The notes under the pieces are model-generated. The model saw only the letters and a program-made list of their open reading frames with translations, was not told where the DNA came from and made no database searches. A stretch of DNA of 25,690 nucleotides from Bacteroidota bacterium. Lineage in GTDB: Bacteria; Bacteroidota; Bacteroidia; Bacteroidales; B39-G9. Of this stretch, positions 1 through 8,523 are shown one piece after another; within the stretch, counting starts at the first letter, position 1, and each line of letters begins with the position of its first letter. Both the position numbers and the translations under genes were made by a program. Where the stretch lies: NCBI GenBank assembly GCA_003648455.1, contig QMPG01000009.1, forward strand, positions 1 through 25,690, given 5' to 3'.

Positions 1-160
1 CACAAATTATTGAATATTTGCGATAAATACAGTATACAAACAAATACTCTTAACCCATAAATATTCAATTTATGGATTAGGAGTTCTGAAATTTATGCTT
101 AATCCACCCGAATTTTAAAGTGAACCCAAGTTTGGGTACTTCTAATGCGGGTTAAAAAAT
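1..160. other. Non-coding stretch with nested inverted repeats, downstream of the ribosomal operon
   Basis: No convincing gene lies here. Two foldable parts are visible. An 8-bp hairpin has arms 55-62 (CCATAAAT) and 68-75 (ATTTATGG) with a 5-base loop. A compound structure at 106-152 has ACCCG (106-110) pairing with CGGGT (148-152) around an inner hairpin: AAGT 118-121 and ACCCAA 124-129 pair with TTGGGT 132-137 and ACTT 138-141. Neither is followed by a clear T-run, so they do not look like simple terminators. They may belong to the 3' end of a neighbour outside the window or to an intergenic repeat. Confidence 0.35.
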
Positions 161-197
161 AAAAAAAGGGAATAAAATGACAATTTATTCCCTTTTT
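161..197 (-). terminator. Intrinsic terminator of the ribosomal operon
   Basis: A perfect 14-bp stem has arms 163-176 and 184-197 and a 7-base loop at 177-183. It starts 24 bases after the rplQ stop codon. Read on the minus strand, the stem is followed by a run of seven T (167-161) and then more T-rich sequence. The GGG/CCC core flanked by A/T pairs and the trailing T-run are those of a Rho-independent terminator. It closes the whole 17-kb operon. Confidence 0.85.
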
Positions 198-220
198 AAT
201 CTTGTTAAGATATTTTATTA

Positions 221-862
221 TTATTCAGATTTTTTTTCCTCTTCTGGATTTTTTTCTTCTTTTTTAGCAGGAGCTTTTGGTTCTTCAGATTTTTTTTCTG
301 CTTTTACCTCCTTTTTAGCTTCTTCTTTTTTTTCTTCAACCTTTGTTTCTGCTTTGGTATCTTCTGCTTTTACTTCTGTAGCAGTTTCTTCAACCTTTGT
401 TTCTGTTGCTTTAACATTAGTTTGAGCTGTTGAAGAAGATGCTTTTTTCGATCTACGTCTTCTTGTTGTTTTAGCTTTTGGTTTAGACGCTTCTAACATA
501 TTTTCGTTATAGTCTACTAATTCTATAATGCACATATCTGCATTATCACCAAGACGCTTACCTAATTTTAAAATACGAGTATATCCACCTGGTCTTTCAC
601 CAACTTTTACAGCAACCTCTCTAAATAATTCTGAAACGCTGTGTTTATTCTGTAAATAACTAAAAACAACTCTTCTGGAATGAGTGGTGTCTTTCTTAGA
701 TTTAGTTATTATTGGTTCTACATACATTCTTAAAGCTTTTGCTTTAGCCACTGTTGTAGTAATACTTTTATTTAAAATTAAAGAAGAAGCCATATTAGCT
801 AACATCGCGTTTCTATGGTTTGCTTTTCTTCCTAAATGATTAAAATTTTTTCTGTGTCTCAT
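221..862 (-). CDS. rplQ: 50S ribosomal protein L17 with long charged C-terminal tail
   Basis: Large-subunit protein that binds 23S rRNA near the peptide exit side. The conserved core is residues 1-124, starting [13 protein letters not shown] and including [17 protein letters not shown]. The protein then runs on for about 89 residues made almost only of K, E, A, T, S and P, bringing it to 213 residues. Bacterial L17 is usually near 120-130 residues, and moderate tails occur in Bacteroidetes. The tail contains a 21-base in-frame direct repeat (331-351 and 385-405, 54 bases apart), which suggests growth by duplication. It begins with a basic patch (TTRRRRSKK) and then turns mixed acidic and basic, with predicted disorder. 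It is the last gene of the operon, 6 bases after rpoA, and a terminator follows. Confidence 0.97.
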   Translation of the reverse strand: MRHRKNFNHLGRKANHRNAMLANMASSLILNKSITTTVAKAKALRMYVEPIITKSKKDTTHSRRVVFSYLQNKHSVSELFREVAVKVGERPGGYTRILKLGKRLGDNADMCIIELVDYNENMLEASKPKAKTTRRRRSKKASSSTAQTNVKATETKVEETATEVKAEDTKAETKVEEKKEEAKKEVKAEKKSEEPKAPAKKEEKNPEEEKKSE

Positions 863-868
863 CTCTTT

Positions 869-1861
869 TTATTCCTTATCTAATTTATATTTAGAGATAT
901 TCATTCCAAAGCTTAAATTTAATGACTCTAAAAGATCTTCTAATTCAGTTAATGATTTTTTACCAAAATTTCTAAATTTCAGCAAGTCAGATTTGTTAAA
1001 AGTGCAAAGTTCGCCAAGAGTATCAATATCAGCAGCCTTAAGACAATTTAGTGCTCTAACAGATAAATCTAAATCAACTAATTTAGTTTTTAATAATTGT
1101 CTCATATGAAGGACTTCTTCATCAAATTCTTCATTAGCTAATTTTTCTTCTGAATCAAGAGTAATTTTTTCATCAGAGAATAGCATGAAGTGATAAATTA
1201 ATATCTTAGCAGCTTCTTTTAAAGCTTCTTTTGGCAAAATTGAACCATCGGTTTCAATCTCAAGAATTAATTTTTCATAATCAGTCTTCTGTTCAACACG
1301 ATAGTTTTCTACTGAATATTTTACGTTCTTAATAGGTGTGTATATCGAATCAATAGCAATAACTCCTATTTCAGCATCTAATTGTTTGTTTTCTTCAGCA
1401 GGCACATATCCTCTACCTTTGTTAATGGTTAAATCCATTTGAAGCTTAACATTCGGCTCCATTTTACAAATAACTAAATCTTTATTTATAACTTCAAACC
1501 CGTTTAAAAATTTATTTATATCGCCTGCTTTGAAAGTATCTTGATCTGAAATTGTAACAGATACTTTTTCACTTTCGAAATCTTCAATTTGTTTTTTTAA
1601 ACGTATTTGTTTTAAATTAAGGATTATTTCAGTAACATCTTCTAATACACCATTAACAGTAGAAAACTCATGGTTAATGCCATCTATTTTTACAGATGAA
1701 AATGCATATCCTTCTAAAGAAGAAAGAAGAATTCTCCTCAAAGCATTTCCAATTGTTATACCATAACCGGGTTCTAATGGTCGAAATTCAAATCTTCCAA
1801 CAAATTCGTCAGATTCGATCATTATTACTTTTTCAGGTTTTTGAAAAGCTAATATTGCCAT
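869..1861 (-). CDS. rpoA: DNA-directed RNA polymerase subunit alpha
   Basis: Assembly platform of RNA polymerase (dimer). The N-terminal assembly domain is about residues 1-235, with the typical [20 protein letters not shown] motif. An acidic linker (about 236-255) joins it to a C-terminal DNA-binding domain (about 256-320). Residues matching the E. coli UP-element contacts are kept: R269, N272 and C273 in SVRALNC, and G300, K302, S303 and E306 in GKKSLTE. Length 330 is normal. It lies between rpsD and rplQ, the standard alpha-operon order, with 21 bases to rpsD and 6 to rplQ. The ATG has no Shine-Dalgarno-like sequence before it. Confidence 0.98.
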   Translation of the reverse strand: MAILAFQKPEKVIMIESDEFVGRFEFRPLEPGYGITIGNALRRILLSSLEGYAFSSVKIDGINHEFSTVNGVLEDVTEIILNLKQIRLKKQIEDFESEKVSVTISDQDTFKAGDINKFLNGFEVINKDLVICKMEPNVKLQMDLTINKGRGYVPAEENKQLDAEIGVIAIDSIYTPIKNVKYSVENYRVEQKTDYEKLILEIETDGSILPKEALKEAAKILIYHFMLFSDEKITLDSEEKLANEEFDEEVLHMRQLLKTKLVDLDLSVRALNCLKAADIDTLGELCTFNKSDLLKFRNFGKKSLTELEDLLESLNLSFGMNISKYKLDKE

Positions 1862-1882
1862 AAGATTATCTAATTTAGCATT

Positions 1883-2491
1883 CTATTTAGAATACAATTC
1901 TACAATTAATTGTTCTTTTATATTTTCAGGTATTTCTGATCTTTCAGGTATATTGATAATTTTTGCTGTCATTGCATTACCATCCCATTCTAACCAAGGA
2001 TATTTATTATATCTGGCAGAAGTTAAAGATTCTGTAATTACTTCTAATGATTTTGATTTTTCACGAACTCCAACAATATCTCCTACTTTTACACGGTATG
2101 ATGGAATATTTACTATATCACCATTAACTGTAATGTGTCTATGTGAGACTAATTGTCTTGCTGAATTTCTTGTAGGTGCAATTCCAATACGAAAAACTAA
2201 ATTATCTAAACGCATTTCTAGAAATTGTAACAATACTTCACCTGTTACACCTTTACTTCTTGATGCTTTTTTAAACAAATTTGAAAACTGTTTTTCTAAA
2301 ACACCATATGTGTATTTGGCTTTTTGTTTTTCTAGTAATTGTAAACCGTATTCAGATACTTTTCTTCGGCGTTTGTTATTTCCATGTTGTCCCGGAGGAT
2401 AATTTTTCTTTTCAAATGCTTTGTCATGTCCAAAAATTGGTTCCCCTAACTTTCTGGAAATTTTTGTTTTTGGTCCTCTATACCTTGCCAT
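1883..2491 (-). CDS. rpsD: 30S ribosomal protein S4 (cysteine-free form)
   Basis: Primary binder of the 16S 5' domain that starts small-subunit assembly; with S5 and S12 it affects decoding accuracy and lines the mRNA entry. It has 202 residues: an N-terminal domain ([21 protein letters not shown], then [19 protein letters not shown]) and the S4-type RNA-binding domain from about residue 92 ([33 protein letters not shown]). It has no cysteine at all, so it is the form without the N-terminal zinc site. It sits 38 bases after rpsK and 21 before rpoA. In E. coli S4 represses the alpha operon. No such leader pseudoknot was recognised here. Confidence 0.98.
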   Translation of the reverse strand: MARYRGPKTKISRKLGEPIFGHDKAFEKKNYPPGQHGNNKRRRKVSEYGLQLLEKQKAKYTYGVLEKQFSNLFKKASRSKGVTGEVLLQFLEMRLDNLVFRIGIAPTRNSARQLVSHRHITVNGDIVNIPSYRVKVGDIVGVREKSKSLEVITESLTSARYNKYPWLEWDGNAMTAKIINIPERSEIPENIKEQLIVELYSK

Positions 2492-2529
2492 CTTCTAATA
2501 TAATAAAATTTAATTACGTTAATTTTAAT

Positions 2530-2919
2530 TTAAACTCTTCTTCTTTTTGGAGGTCTGCAACCGTTATGTGGTAAAGGAGTAACATCAATAATTTCTGTTA
2601 CTGTTATACCTGCATTATTAATTGTTCTAATTGCAGATTCTCTTCCTGTTCCAGGTCCTTTAACATATACTTTTACTTTTCGCAATCCTAAATCATAAGC
2701 TACTTTTGAGCATTCAGTTGCCGCAATTTGTGCTGCATAAGGAGTGTTCTTTTTCGAGCCTCTAAATCCCATCTTTCCAGCTGATGATGCAGAAATTACT
2801 TGACCATCACTATTAGTAAGAGAAATTATAATATTATTAAAAGAAGCATGAATATGGGCTTGACCAACAGCTTCAACTTTTACTTTTCTTTTCTTTACTG
2901 TTCTCGACTTTTGTGCCAT
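2530..2919 (-). CDS. rpsK: 30S ribosomal protein S11
   Basis: Protein of the small-subunit platform, beside the mRNA in the exit region. The 129-residue product has the family signature [18 protein letters not shown] and the invariant basic end [13 protein letters not shown]. The basic N-terminus (about 15 residues, [12 protein letters not shown]) is usual. The gene follows rpsM with a 12-base gap and is followed by rpsD after 38 bases, which is standard alpha-operon order. The start ATG fits full-length homologs. Nothing unusual was seen. Confidence 0.98.
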   Translation of the reverse strand: MAQKSRTVKKRKVKVEAVGQAHIHASFNNIIISLTNSDGQVISASSAGKMGFRGSKKNTPYAAQIAATECSKVAYDLGLRKVKVYVKGPGTGRESAIRTINNAGITVTEIIDVTPLPHNGCRPPKRRRV

Positions 2920-2931
2920 AATTGTTAATTA

Positions 2932-3309
2932 TTATTTGGTTGCTTTCTTTTTATTTGCGATTGTTTTTTTCTTACCTTTTCTTGTTCTAGCATTATTTCG
3001 AGTATGTTGTCCTCTTACAGGTAAGCCAATACGGTGTCTAATACCTCTATAACAACCAATGTCCATTAAACGTTTTATATTTAATTGAACCTCAGAACGC
3101 AATTCGCCTTCTAGTTTATACTCTTCATTAAGCACTTTCCTGATGTTCGCAATGTTCTCATCAGTCCAATCCTTAACTTTGATATTTGTATCAACACCGG
3201 CTTTTTCGAGTACTGTAATAGCTCTGCTACGACCGATACCGTATATATAGGTTAAACCTATTTCTCCTCTTTTATTTTTTGGTAAATCAACACCAACTAT
3301 TCTTGCCAT
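2932..3309 (-). CDS. rpsM: 30S ribosomal protein S13
   Basis: Head protein of the small subunit that forms bridges to the large subunit (with L5) and whose basic C-terminal tail reaches the P-site tRNA. The 125 residues show [20 protein letters not shown], the helix-hairpin-helix-like [10 protein letters not shown], and the conserved [19 protein letters not shown] followed by RTRKGKKKT. It is the first gene after rpmJ, separated by 38 bases that hold a good -7 promoter match (3334-3341), so it may also be the first gene of a separately started alpha transcript. Confidence 0.98.
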   Translation of the reverse strand: MARIVGVDLPKNKRGEIGLTYIYGIGRSRAITVLEKAGVDTNIKVKDWTDENIANIRKVLNEEYKLEGELRSEVQLNIKRLMDIGCYRGIRHRIGLPVRGQHTRNNARTRKGKKKTIANKKKATK

Positions 3310-3333
3310 AAACTAATTAAAATTTAAAGTTTG

Positions 3334-3341
3334 CAAAGTTA
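3334..3341 (-). promoter_or_regulatory. Candidate internal promoter (-7 box) for rpsM-rpsK-rpsD-rpoA-rplQ
   Basis: On the minus strand the rpmJ-rpsM gap contains TAACTTTG, an exact match to the Bacteroidetes -7 consensus TAnnTTTG, followed by CAAA. Transcription would start a few bases downstream, leaving a leader of about 20 bases before rpsM. No clear TTG -33 element is found at 17-23 bases upstream, which lowers confidence. The position between genes is the main support, because the 8-base pattern occurs by chance many times in such A/T-rich sequence. Confidence 0.4.
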
Positions 3342-3347
3342 TAAAAA

Positions 3348-3464
3348 TTATCCTTGTCTTTGTTTAAATTTAGGATTTTTTTTATTAATAACATATAAAC
3401 GTCCATTCCTTCGTACTAATTTACAATCTGCCGAACGCTTTTTTACAGAAGCTCTTACTTTCAT
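3348..3464 (-). CDS. rpmJ: 50S ribosomal protein L36 (C-minus form)
   Basis: A short gene of 38 codons read directly from the sequence, with ATG at 3464-3462 and TAA at 3350-3348. The product begins [19 protein letters not shown], continues [19 protein letters not shown] and ends there. It is the smallest large-subunit protein and binds 23S rRNA near the base of the L7/L12 stalk. The zinc-binding form has a C-x2-C...C...H site; here only one of those positions (C14) is kept, so zinc binding is not expected. This C-minus type is usual in Bacteroidetes. It lies between infA (16 bases) and rpsM (38 bases), the standard place. Confidence 0.96.
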   Translation of the reverse strand: MKVRASVKKRSADCKLVRRNGRLYVINKKNPKFKQRQG

Positions 3465-3480
3465 TTTTCTATAATTTTAT

Positions 3481-3702
3481 TTATTTTTTATATCTAAATG
3501 TTATTCGTCCTTTTGTTAAATCATATGGCGACATCTCAACTTTTACTCTATCTCCTGGAAGAATCTTAATGTAATGCATTCTCATTTTCCCTGAGATATG
3601 AGCAATAATAACATGACCGTTTTCTAATTCTACTCTAAACATTGCATTTGACAATGCTTCAATAATTGTTCCGTCTTGTTCTATTGAGGGTTGTTTAGCC
3701 AT
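3481..3702 (-). CDS. infA: Translation initiation factor IF-1
   Basis: Single OB-fold factor that sits in the ribosomal A site during initiation and helps IF-2 and IF-3 select the initiator tRNA. The 73 residues are canonical: [66 protein letters not shown]. In many Bacteroidetes the methionine aminopeptidase gene (map) lies between secY and infA. Here only 31 bases separate the two, so map is elsewhere or missing. rpmJ follows after 16 bases. Confidence 0.98.
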   Translation of the reverse strand: MAKQPSIEQDGTIIEALSNAMFRVELENGHVIIAHISGKMRMHYIKILPGDRVKVEMSPYDLTKGRITFRYKK

Positions 3703-3733
3703 ACTTTTTATAATTTAATTCGTATTTATTTTT

Positions 3734-5074
3734 TTACATTCCTGAAACAGCCTTACTTCTTCCTGAAATTCTACCCGATTTCATTAATCCATCATAATGA
3801 CGCATTAATAAATGGCTTTCAATTTGCTGTAATGTATCTAGAACAACTCCAACTAAAATAAGTAAAGAAGTTCCTCCATAAAAATGTGCAAATTGGTTAT
3901 TAACTCCTAATATCATTGCAAATGCTGGCATAATAGCAATCAATGCTAAGAAAACAGAACCCGGAAGAGTAATTTTAGACATAATATCATCTAAAAAATC
4001 TCTAGTTTTTCTTCCTGGTTTAACACCAGGAATAAAACCTCCGTTCTTTTTCATATCCTCTGCCATTTGCGTTGGATTGATTGTTATTGCAGTGTAGAAA
4101 TATGTAAACAAAATTACTAATACTGCAAATGTAAAGTTATACCAAAATCCTGTGTAATTTGAAAATGCTGCTGCAAAACCGCTTAAAGATTCTGAATCTG
4201 CAAATCCAACTGCTACAACAGGCACAAACATTATTGCTTGAGCAAATATAATAGGCATAACACCGGCAGCATTAACTTTTAATGGAATATACTGACGAAC
4301 TCCTCCATATTGTTTGTTTCCAACAATGCGTTTTGCATATTGAACAGGAATTTTTCTTGTTCCTTGAACTAATAGTATTGTTATTAAAACTACAATAGCA
4401 AGGAAAATTATTTCTACAAGAAACATAACCAATCCACCACCTGCTTCTTCAACTCTTGATAAAAATTCAGCAACAAATGCAAAAGGTAATCTTGCAATAA
4501 TACCAATCATAATTATTATAGATATTCCATTACCTACACCTTTGTCTGTTATTCGTTCACCTAGCCACATAACGAACATTGTTCCAGTTGCAAGAATTAT
4601 TACCGATGAAATAGTAAAGAATGTTCCATTAGTAATAAATGCAGATCCAGGTAGTTGATTATGTAGATTAGCTAAATAACTTGGTGCTTGAAAAAGCAAA
4701 ATAAGAAGAGTTAAATAACGAGTAATCTGATTTATTTTTCTTCTACCACTTTCACCTTCATGTTGAAGTCTTTGAAAGTAAGGAATAGCCATTCCAAGTA
4801 ATTGTATAACAATAGATGCAGATATATAAGGCATAATACCCAGTGCAAATATTGAAGCATTAGAAAAGGCTCCTCCCGAAAACATATCTAACAATCCCAT
4901 AACACCCCCAGAAGTTTGTTGACGTAAAGCATCAATCTGTGATGGATCAATACCAGGTAAAACAACACGTGTTCCTAATCTGTATACTAATAATAAACCA
5001 AGCGTTGTTAAGATTCTTTTTCTTAAATCTTCAATCTTCCATATATTTTGGATTGTTTCAATAAATTTTTTCAC
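3734..5074 (-). CDS. secY: Protein translocase subunit SecY
   Basis: Pore subunit of the SecYEG translocon in the inner membrane, which moves signal-peptide proteins out and inserts membrane proteins. At 446 residues, the sequence has the expected ten hydrophobic helices. The N-terminal signature LGLLLVYRLGTRVVLPGID is followed by a plug-region stretch (GGVMGLLDMFSGGAFSNASI). The cytosolic loop before the second-last helix pair holds NPTQMAEDMKKNGGFIPGVK PGRKT, and the tail has LLMRHYDGLMKSGRISGR. It follows rplO after an 85-base gap, the longest inside the operon, in which no promoter match was seen; a weak 7-bp inverted repeat (5103-5109/5122-5128) lies there. Confidence 0.98.
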   Translation of the reverse strand: MKKFIETIQNIWKIEDLRKRILTTLGLLLVYRLGTRVVLPGIDPSQIDALRQQTSGGVMGLLDMFSGGAFSNASIFALGIMPYISASIVIQLLGMAIPYFQRLQHEGESGRRKINQITRYLTLLILLFQAPSYLANLHNQLPGSAFITNGTFFTISSVIILATGTMFVMWLGERITDKGVGNGISIIIMIGIIARLPFAFVAEFLSRVEEAGGGLVMFLVEIIFLAIVVLITILLVQGTRKIPVQYAKRIVGNKQYGGVRQYIPLKVNAAGVMPIIFAQAIMFVPVVAVGFADSESLSGFAAAFSNYTGFWYNFTFAVLVILFTYFYTAITINPTQMAEDMKKNGGFIPGVKPGRKTRDFLDDIMSKITLPGSVFLALIAIMPAFAMILGVNNQFAHFYGGTSLLILVGVVLDTLQQIESHLLMRHYDGLMKSGRISGRSKAVSGM

Positions 5075-5159
5075 GGGTATAATATTTTATCTATTCTATT
5101 TTAAATTTCGAAATATTCTTAGAAATTTTTAATTGTTATTGTAAAAAAATAAAAAGTTA

Positions 5160-5606
5160 TTAAATAACTTCGGCTTTCCCTCCTGCTGCTTCAATAGCAT
5201 CAACGGCTGTTTTTGAAAATGCATGAGCTTTTACTTCTAATTTGGCTGTTAATTTACCATTCCCTAATATCTTAACTAAGTCGTTTTTAGAAGCTAAACC
5301 GTGTTTGTTTAATACTTCAGTGTCAATATTTGTTAGCTTATATTTTTCGGCTAATACTTGTAATTTTTCAACATTAACAGCTTTATATTCTTTTCTGTTA
5401 ATATTTTTAAAGCCAAATTTAGGCACTACTCTTTGTAAAGGCATTTGACCTCCTTCAAAACCGATTTTCTTAGAGTAACCGGATCTTGATTTTGCTCCAT
5501 TCATACCTCTTGCAGAAGTACCACCATTAGTTGAACCTTGACCACGACCTAAACGTTTTCCTTTTTTTACTGAACCTTTTGCCGGTTTTAAATTACTTAA
5601 ATCCAT
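5160..5606 (-). CDS. rplO: 50S ribosomal protein L15
   Basis: Late-assembling large-subunit protein with a long basic extension that threads through 23S rRNA. The 148 residues start MDLSNLKPAKGSVKKGKRLG with a glycine- and arginine-rich stretch (GRGQGSTNGGTSARGMNGAK), typical of L15, then GFEGGQMPLQRVVPKFGF, and end in a folded domain (KAHAFSKTAVDAIEAAGGKA). It is 21 bases downstream of rpmD and 85 upstream of secY. Length and order are normal for the spc cluster. Confidence 0.98.
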   Translation of the reverse strand: MDLSNLKPAKGSVKKGKRLGRGQGSTNGGTSARGMNGAKSRSGYSKKIGFEGGQMPLQRVVPKFGFKNINRKEYKAVNVEKLQVLAEKYKLTNIDTEVLNKHGLASKNDLVKILGNGKLTAKLEVKAHAFSKTAVDAIEAAGGKAEVI

Positions 5607-5627
5607 AATTAAAAAATAATTTTATAT

Positions 5628-5807
5628 TTAAATTTCTTCTGAAGAAATTAAATGTTTAACTTTATTAATCATTCCTAAAACTTGTGGTGTAGCTTCAACT
5701 TCAACTGATGAATTTAATTTTTTAAATCCTAAAGCTTTTAAAGTTCTTTTTTGTCTTTCAGTACTACCTATTTTGCTTTTAATATGAGTAATTTTCAATT
5801 TAGTCAT
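5628..5807 (-). CDS. rpmD: 50S ribosomal protein L30
   Basis: A 59-residue protein of the large subunit. The product begins MTKLKITHIKSKIGSTERQK and contains RTLKALGFKKLNSSVEVEAT, the L30 signature around KRTLKALGL. The reading frame stays open upstream to 5879, inside rpsE, but family length, the MTKLKI start and the position 13 bases after the rpsE stop favour the ATG at 5807-5805. The stop is 21 bases before rplO. Usual spc order rpsE-rpmD-rplO. Confidence 0.96.
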   Translation of the reverse strand: MTKLKITHIKSKIGSTERQKRTLKALGFKKLNSSVEVEATPQVLGMINKVKHLISSEEI

Positions 5808-5820
5808 TGTTGTAAATTTT

Positions 5821-6333
5821 TTAACCATTAAAAACTTTATTGAGATCAACGCCTCTTTCGTAAGCAATAGCATTGGCATCTCTTAACTGTAATAAAGCTG
5901 CAATAGTAGCTTTAACTACATTGTGATTATTAGAAGATCCTTTTGATTTAGCAAGAACATCTTTTACACCAACGCTTTCAAGTACTGCTCTCATGGCACC
6001 ACCTGCTTTCACTCCTGTACCGGGAGAAGCAGGTTTAATAAGAACCTGTGCTCCACCAAATCTGGCAGTTTGTTCATGAGGAATTGTTCCTTTGTGTATA
6101 GGTATTTTAACTAAATTTTTTTTTGCATCTTCAACACCTTTTGAAATTGCAGTTGTTACTTCACCAGCTTTTCCCAAGCCATAACCAACAACTCCATTTT
6201 CATTACCTACTACAACAATAGCTGAGAAACTGAAAGTTCGACCACCTTTTGTAACTTTTGTTACGCGGTTAATTCCAACTAATCTATCTTTTAAATCTAA
6301 ATCTGTAGTTTTAATATTTCTAATACTTGACAT
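5821..6333 (-). CDS. rpsE: 30S ribosomal protein S5
   Basis: Small-subunit protein at the mRNA entry side; with S4 it controls decoding fidelity and subunit closure. The 170 residues contain the N-terminal double-stranded-RNA-binding-like domain ([20 protein letters not shown], then [19 protein letters not shown]) and the C-terminal domain with [20 protein letters not shown] and [20 protein letters not shown]. The loop around GGRTF, where spectinomycin-resistance changes arise in E. coli, looks normal in outline. It has 6 bases to rplR upstream and 13 to rpmD downstream. Confidence 0.98.
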   Translation of the reverse strand: MSSIRNIKTTDLDLKDRLVGINRVTKVTKGGRTFSFSAIVVVGNENGVVGYGLGKAGEVTTAISKGVEDAKKNLVKIPIHKGTIPHEQTARFGGAQVLIKPASPGTGVKAGGAMRAVLESVGVKDVLAKSKGSSNNHNVVKATIAALLQLRDANAIAYERGVDLNKVFNG

Positions 6334-6339
6334 AATAAT

Positions 6340-6699
6340 TTAAAATTTAAGTCCTGCTTTTCTTGCTTCTTCAGCTAAAGCTTTTACTCTACCATGATAT
6401 AAATATCCATTTCTATCGAATACTACTGTCGTAATTCCTTTTTCAATAGCTTTTTCCGCAATTAATTTTCCAACTAAGCCAGCTTGTTCAATTTTAGTAA
6501 TATTTTTCTTTTCTGCTATTTCTTTATTAAGAGATGAAGCTGAAAGTAAAGTATTTTCAGAAATATCATCAATTAATTGAACATAAATACCTTTATTACT
6601 TCTGAATACACTCATACGAGGTTCAGCTGGTGAGCCAGTAACATGTTTACGAACTCGATGTTTAATTCTTATTCTTCTCTGTTGTTTAGATAAAGACAT
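6340..6699 (-). CDS. rplR: 50S ribosomal protein L18
   Basis: Large-subunit protein that binds 5S rRNA together with L5 in the central protuberance. At 119 residues it has the basic N-terminus ([20 protein letters not shown]) and the conserved [20 protein letters not shown], ending in [20 protein letters not shown], then ARKAGLKF. It lies between rplF (16 bases upstream) and rpsE (6 bases downstream) in the usual order. Confidence 0.98.
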   Translation of the reverse strand: MSLSKQQRRIRIKHRVRKHVTGSPAEPRMSVFRSNKGIYVQLIDDISENTLLSASSLNKEIAEKKNITKIEQAGLVGKLIAEKAIEKGITTVVFDRNGYLYHGRVKALAEEARKAGLKF

Positions 6700-6715
6700 A
6701 ATAATATAATTTTAA

Positions 6716-7270
6716 TTATACACTAGCTGCAGCTTTACCTGCTTTTCTGCGTAATTGTTCACCCACATATTTTATACCTTTTCCTTTGTAAGGTTCTGGT
6801 TTTCTAAATGATCTAATTTTTGCTGCAACGTGACCAATCAATTGTTTATCAACACTTTTTAATTGAATAATTGGATTGCTTCTACGTTCTGCTTGAACAT
6901 GAACTGTAACTTCTGGAGGTAACTCAAAATATATATTATGAGAATATCCTAAGCTTAATTCTAAAATTTGTCCTTTAGCTTCTGCTTTATAACCAACACC
7001 TACAAGTTCCTGTTCAATTGTGTATCCTTTAGACACACCATAAACCATGTTGTTAATCAAAGATCTGTATAAACCATGTAATGATCTATGTCTTTTTTGG
7101 TCTGATGGTCTATTAACTATGACATTATTATCTTCTATACTGACTTTAATATCTTTATCTACCTTTTGTTCTAATTCACCTAAAGGTCCTTTTACAACAA
7201 CTAAATCATCTTTAATTGTTACAGTAACTCCTTCGGGAATAACTATGGGTAACTTTCCAATTCGTGACAT
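6716..7270 (-). CDS. rplF: 50S ribosomal protein L6
   Basis: Large-subunit protein near the sarcin-ricin loop and the site where translational GTPases bind. The 184 residues form the two similar alpha/beta repeats of the family: MSRIGKLPIVIPEGVTVTIK opens repeat one, and the second repeat (about residue 85 on) ends with the signature EPYKGKGIKYVGEQLRRKAG. It sits 15 bases after rpsH and 16 before rplR. Length is normal. Confidence 0.98.
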   Translation of the reverse strand: MSRIGKLPIVIPEGVTVTIKDDLVVVKGPLGELEQKVDKDIKVSIEDNNVIVNRPSDQKRHRSLHGLYRSLINNMVYGVSKGYTIEQELVGVGYKAEAKGQILELSLGYSHNIYFELPPEVTVHVQAERRSNPIIQLKSVDKQLIGHVAAKIRSFRKPEPYKGKGIKYVGEQLRRKAGKAAASV

Positions 7271-7285
7271 TCTATAAACTTTTAT

Positions 7286-7681
7286 TTAGTATACGTAACA
7301 TAAAACTTCGCCTCCAATATGTTGAGCTCTAGCTTCTTTATCTGTAAGAACACCTTTTGATGTAGATATTACAGCTATACCTAAGCCATTAATAACTCTA
7401 GGTAATTCTTTAAAGCCAACATATTTTCTCAAACCCGGTCTACTAATTCTTTGTAATTTCTTGATCACCGGTTGTTTAGTGTCAGGATTATATTTCAGAG
7501 CAATTTTAATTGTTCCTTGGACATCATTTTCTTCAAATTTATAGTTAAGGATATAACCTTTATCATGAAGGATTTTAGTTATACCTTTTTTAATATTTGA
7601 AGCTGGTATTTCTACCACTTTATGTCTTGCAAGTTGTGCATTTCTAACTCTTGTTAGTAAATCTGCTATTGGATCAGTCAT
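7286..7681 (-). CDS. rpsH: 30S ribosomal protein S8
   Basis: Primary binder of the 16S central domain. The 131 residues begin with [20 protein letters not shown] and carry the C-terminal signature [20 protein letters not shown], then [11 protein letters not shown]. In E. coli S8 also represses the spc genes by binding mRNA near rplX-rplE. Whether that occurs here cannot be told from the sequence; no matching fold was identified. It follows rpsN after 20 bases. Confidence 0.98.
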   Translation of the reverse strand: MTDPIADLLTRVRNAQLARHKVVEIPASNIKKGITKILHDKGYILNYKFEENDVQGTIKIALKYNPDTKQPVIKKLQRISRPGLRKYVGFKELPRVINGLGIAVISTSKGVLTDKEARAQHIGGEVLCYVY

Positions 7682-7701
7682 TTTTTCCTATTTTATTTAA
7701 A

Positions 7702-7971
7702 TTACCAACTAGCTTTTTTAACCCCAGGGATTAGTCCTTTTAGAGCCATTTCTCTAAAAGTTATTCTACTAATTCCAAATTGTCTTAAATAACCTTTTGG
7801 TCTACCTGTTAATTTACATCTATTATGAAGGCGCACAGGAGATGCATTTTTGGGCAATTTACTTAACCCTACATAATCACCTTCTGCTTTTAATTTAGCT
7901 CTTTTTTCAGCATATTTATTTACTAATTTTTGACGCTTCACTTCGCGAGCTTTCATTGATTCTTTAGCCAT
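7702..7971 (-). CDS. rpsN: 30S ribosomal protein S14 (long, zinc-free form)
   Basis: Head protein of the small subunit. This is the long form of 89 residues, with [20 protein letters not shown] at the start and the C-terminal signature [20 protein letters not shown] followed by [20 protein letters not shown]. The short, zinc-binding form (about 61 residues) has a C-x2-C...C-x2-C site. Here there is a single cysteine, so no zinc site. It follows rplE with only 3 bases between. Confidence 0.98.
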   Translation of the reverse strand: MAKESMKAREVKRQKLVNKYAEKRAKLKAEGDYVGLSKLPKNASPVRLHNRCKLTGRPKGYLRQFGISRITFREMALKGLIPGVKKASW

Positions 7972-7974
7972 ATC

Positions 7975-8523
7975 TTAATTCTTTTTAAAAGGTAATCCAA
8001 ATTCTCTTAATAATGCATAACCTTCTTCATCTGTTTTAGCAGATGTAACAAAAGTTATATTCATACCTAAAATTGAATTAATTTTGTCTACTTCAATTTC
8101 AGGGAAAATAATTTGTTCGGTTATACCAAAAGTATAATTTCCTCGTCCATCAAATTTAGGATTAATACCATGAAAATCTCTAATTCGTGGTAATGCAACC
8201 CTAATTAGTTTTTCTAAGAATTCATACATTCTCTCACGACGAAGAGTAACCATAACGCCTATAGGCATCTTTTTTCTAAGTTTGAAGTTAGAAATATCTT
8301 TTCGTGACAATGTCTGAACAGCTTTTTGACCTGCAATTGCTGACATTTCAGCACTTGCAATGTCAATAAGTTTCTTATCAGCTATAGCTTTTCCTACACC
8401 TTGATTAATAATAATTTTTTCTAATTTAGGAACTTGCATTATATTTTTGTAACTAAATTCCTTCATTAGTGCAGGCACTATTTCTGCTGAATATTTTATT
8501 TGTAGTTCTGGAGTATATTTCAT
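7975..8523 (-). CDS. rplE: 50S ribosomal protein L5
   Basis: Binds 5S rRNA in the central protuberance and forms bridge B1b with S13, touching the P-site tRNA. At 182 residues it shows [15 protein letters not shown] near the N-terminus, the conserved [20 protein letters not shown] and [13 protein letters not shown]. Its ATG overlaps the last base of the rplX stop codon (TAATG), so translation is probably coupled. A purine-rich Shine-Dalgarno-like stretch lies at 8533-8540, about 10 bases upstream, which is unusual in this window. Confidence 0.98.
   Translation of the reverse strand: MKYTPELQIKYSAEIVPALMKEFSYKNIMQVPKLEKIIINQGVGKAIADKKLIDIASAEMSAIAGQKAVQTLSRKDISNFKLRKKMPIGVMVTLRRERMYEFLEKLIRVALPRIRDFHGINPKFDGRGNYTFGITEQIIFPEIEVDKINSILGMNITFVTSAKTDEEGYALLREFGLPFKKN

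Noticed and set aside
177..425. Plus-strand reading frame of 82 codons rich in Ser and Phe
   Set aside because: It is the reverse side of the A/G-rich L17 tail; its composition follows from GAA/AAA codons on the other strand and it resembles no real protein.
1953..2402. Plus-strand reading frame of 149 codons
   Set aside because: Fully antisense to rpsD, which is certain; long antisense frames are common opposite low-GC genes.
5103..5128. 7-bp inverted repeat in the rplO-secY gap as a terminator
   Set aside because: The stem is short and all A/T-rich, the loop is 12 bases, and no T-run follows.
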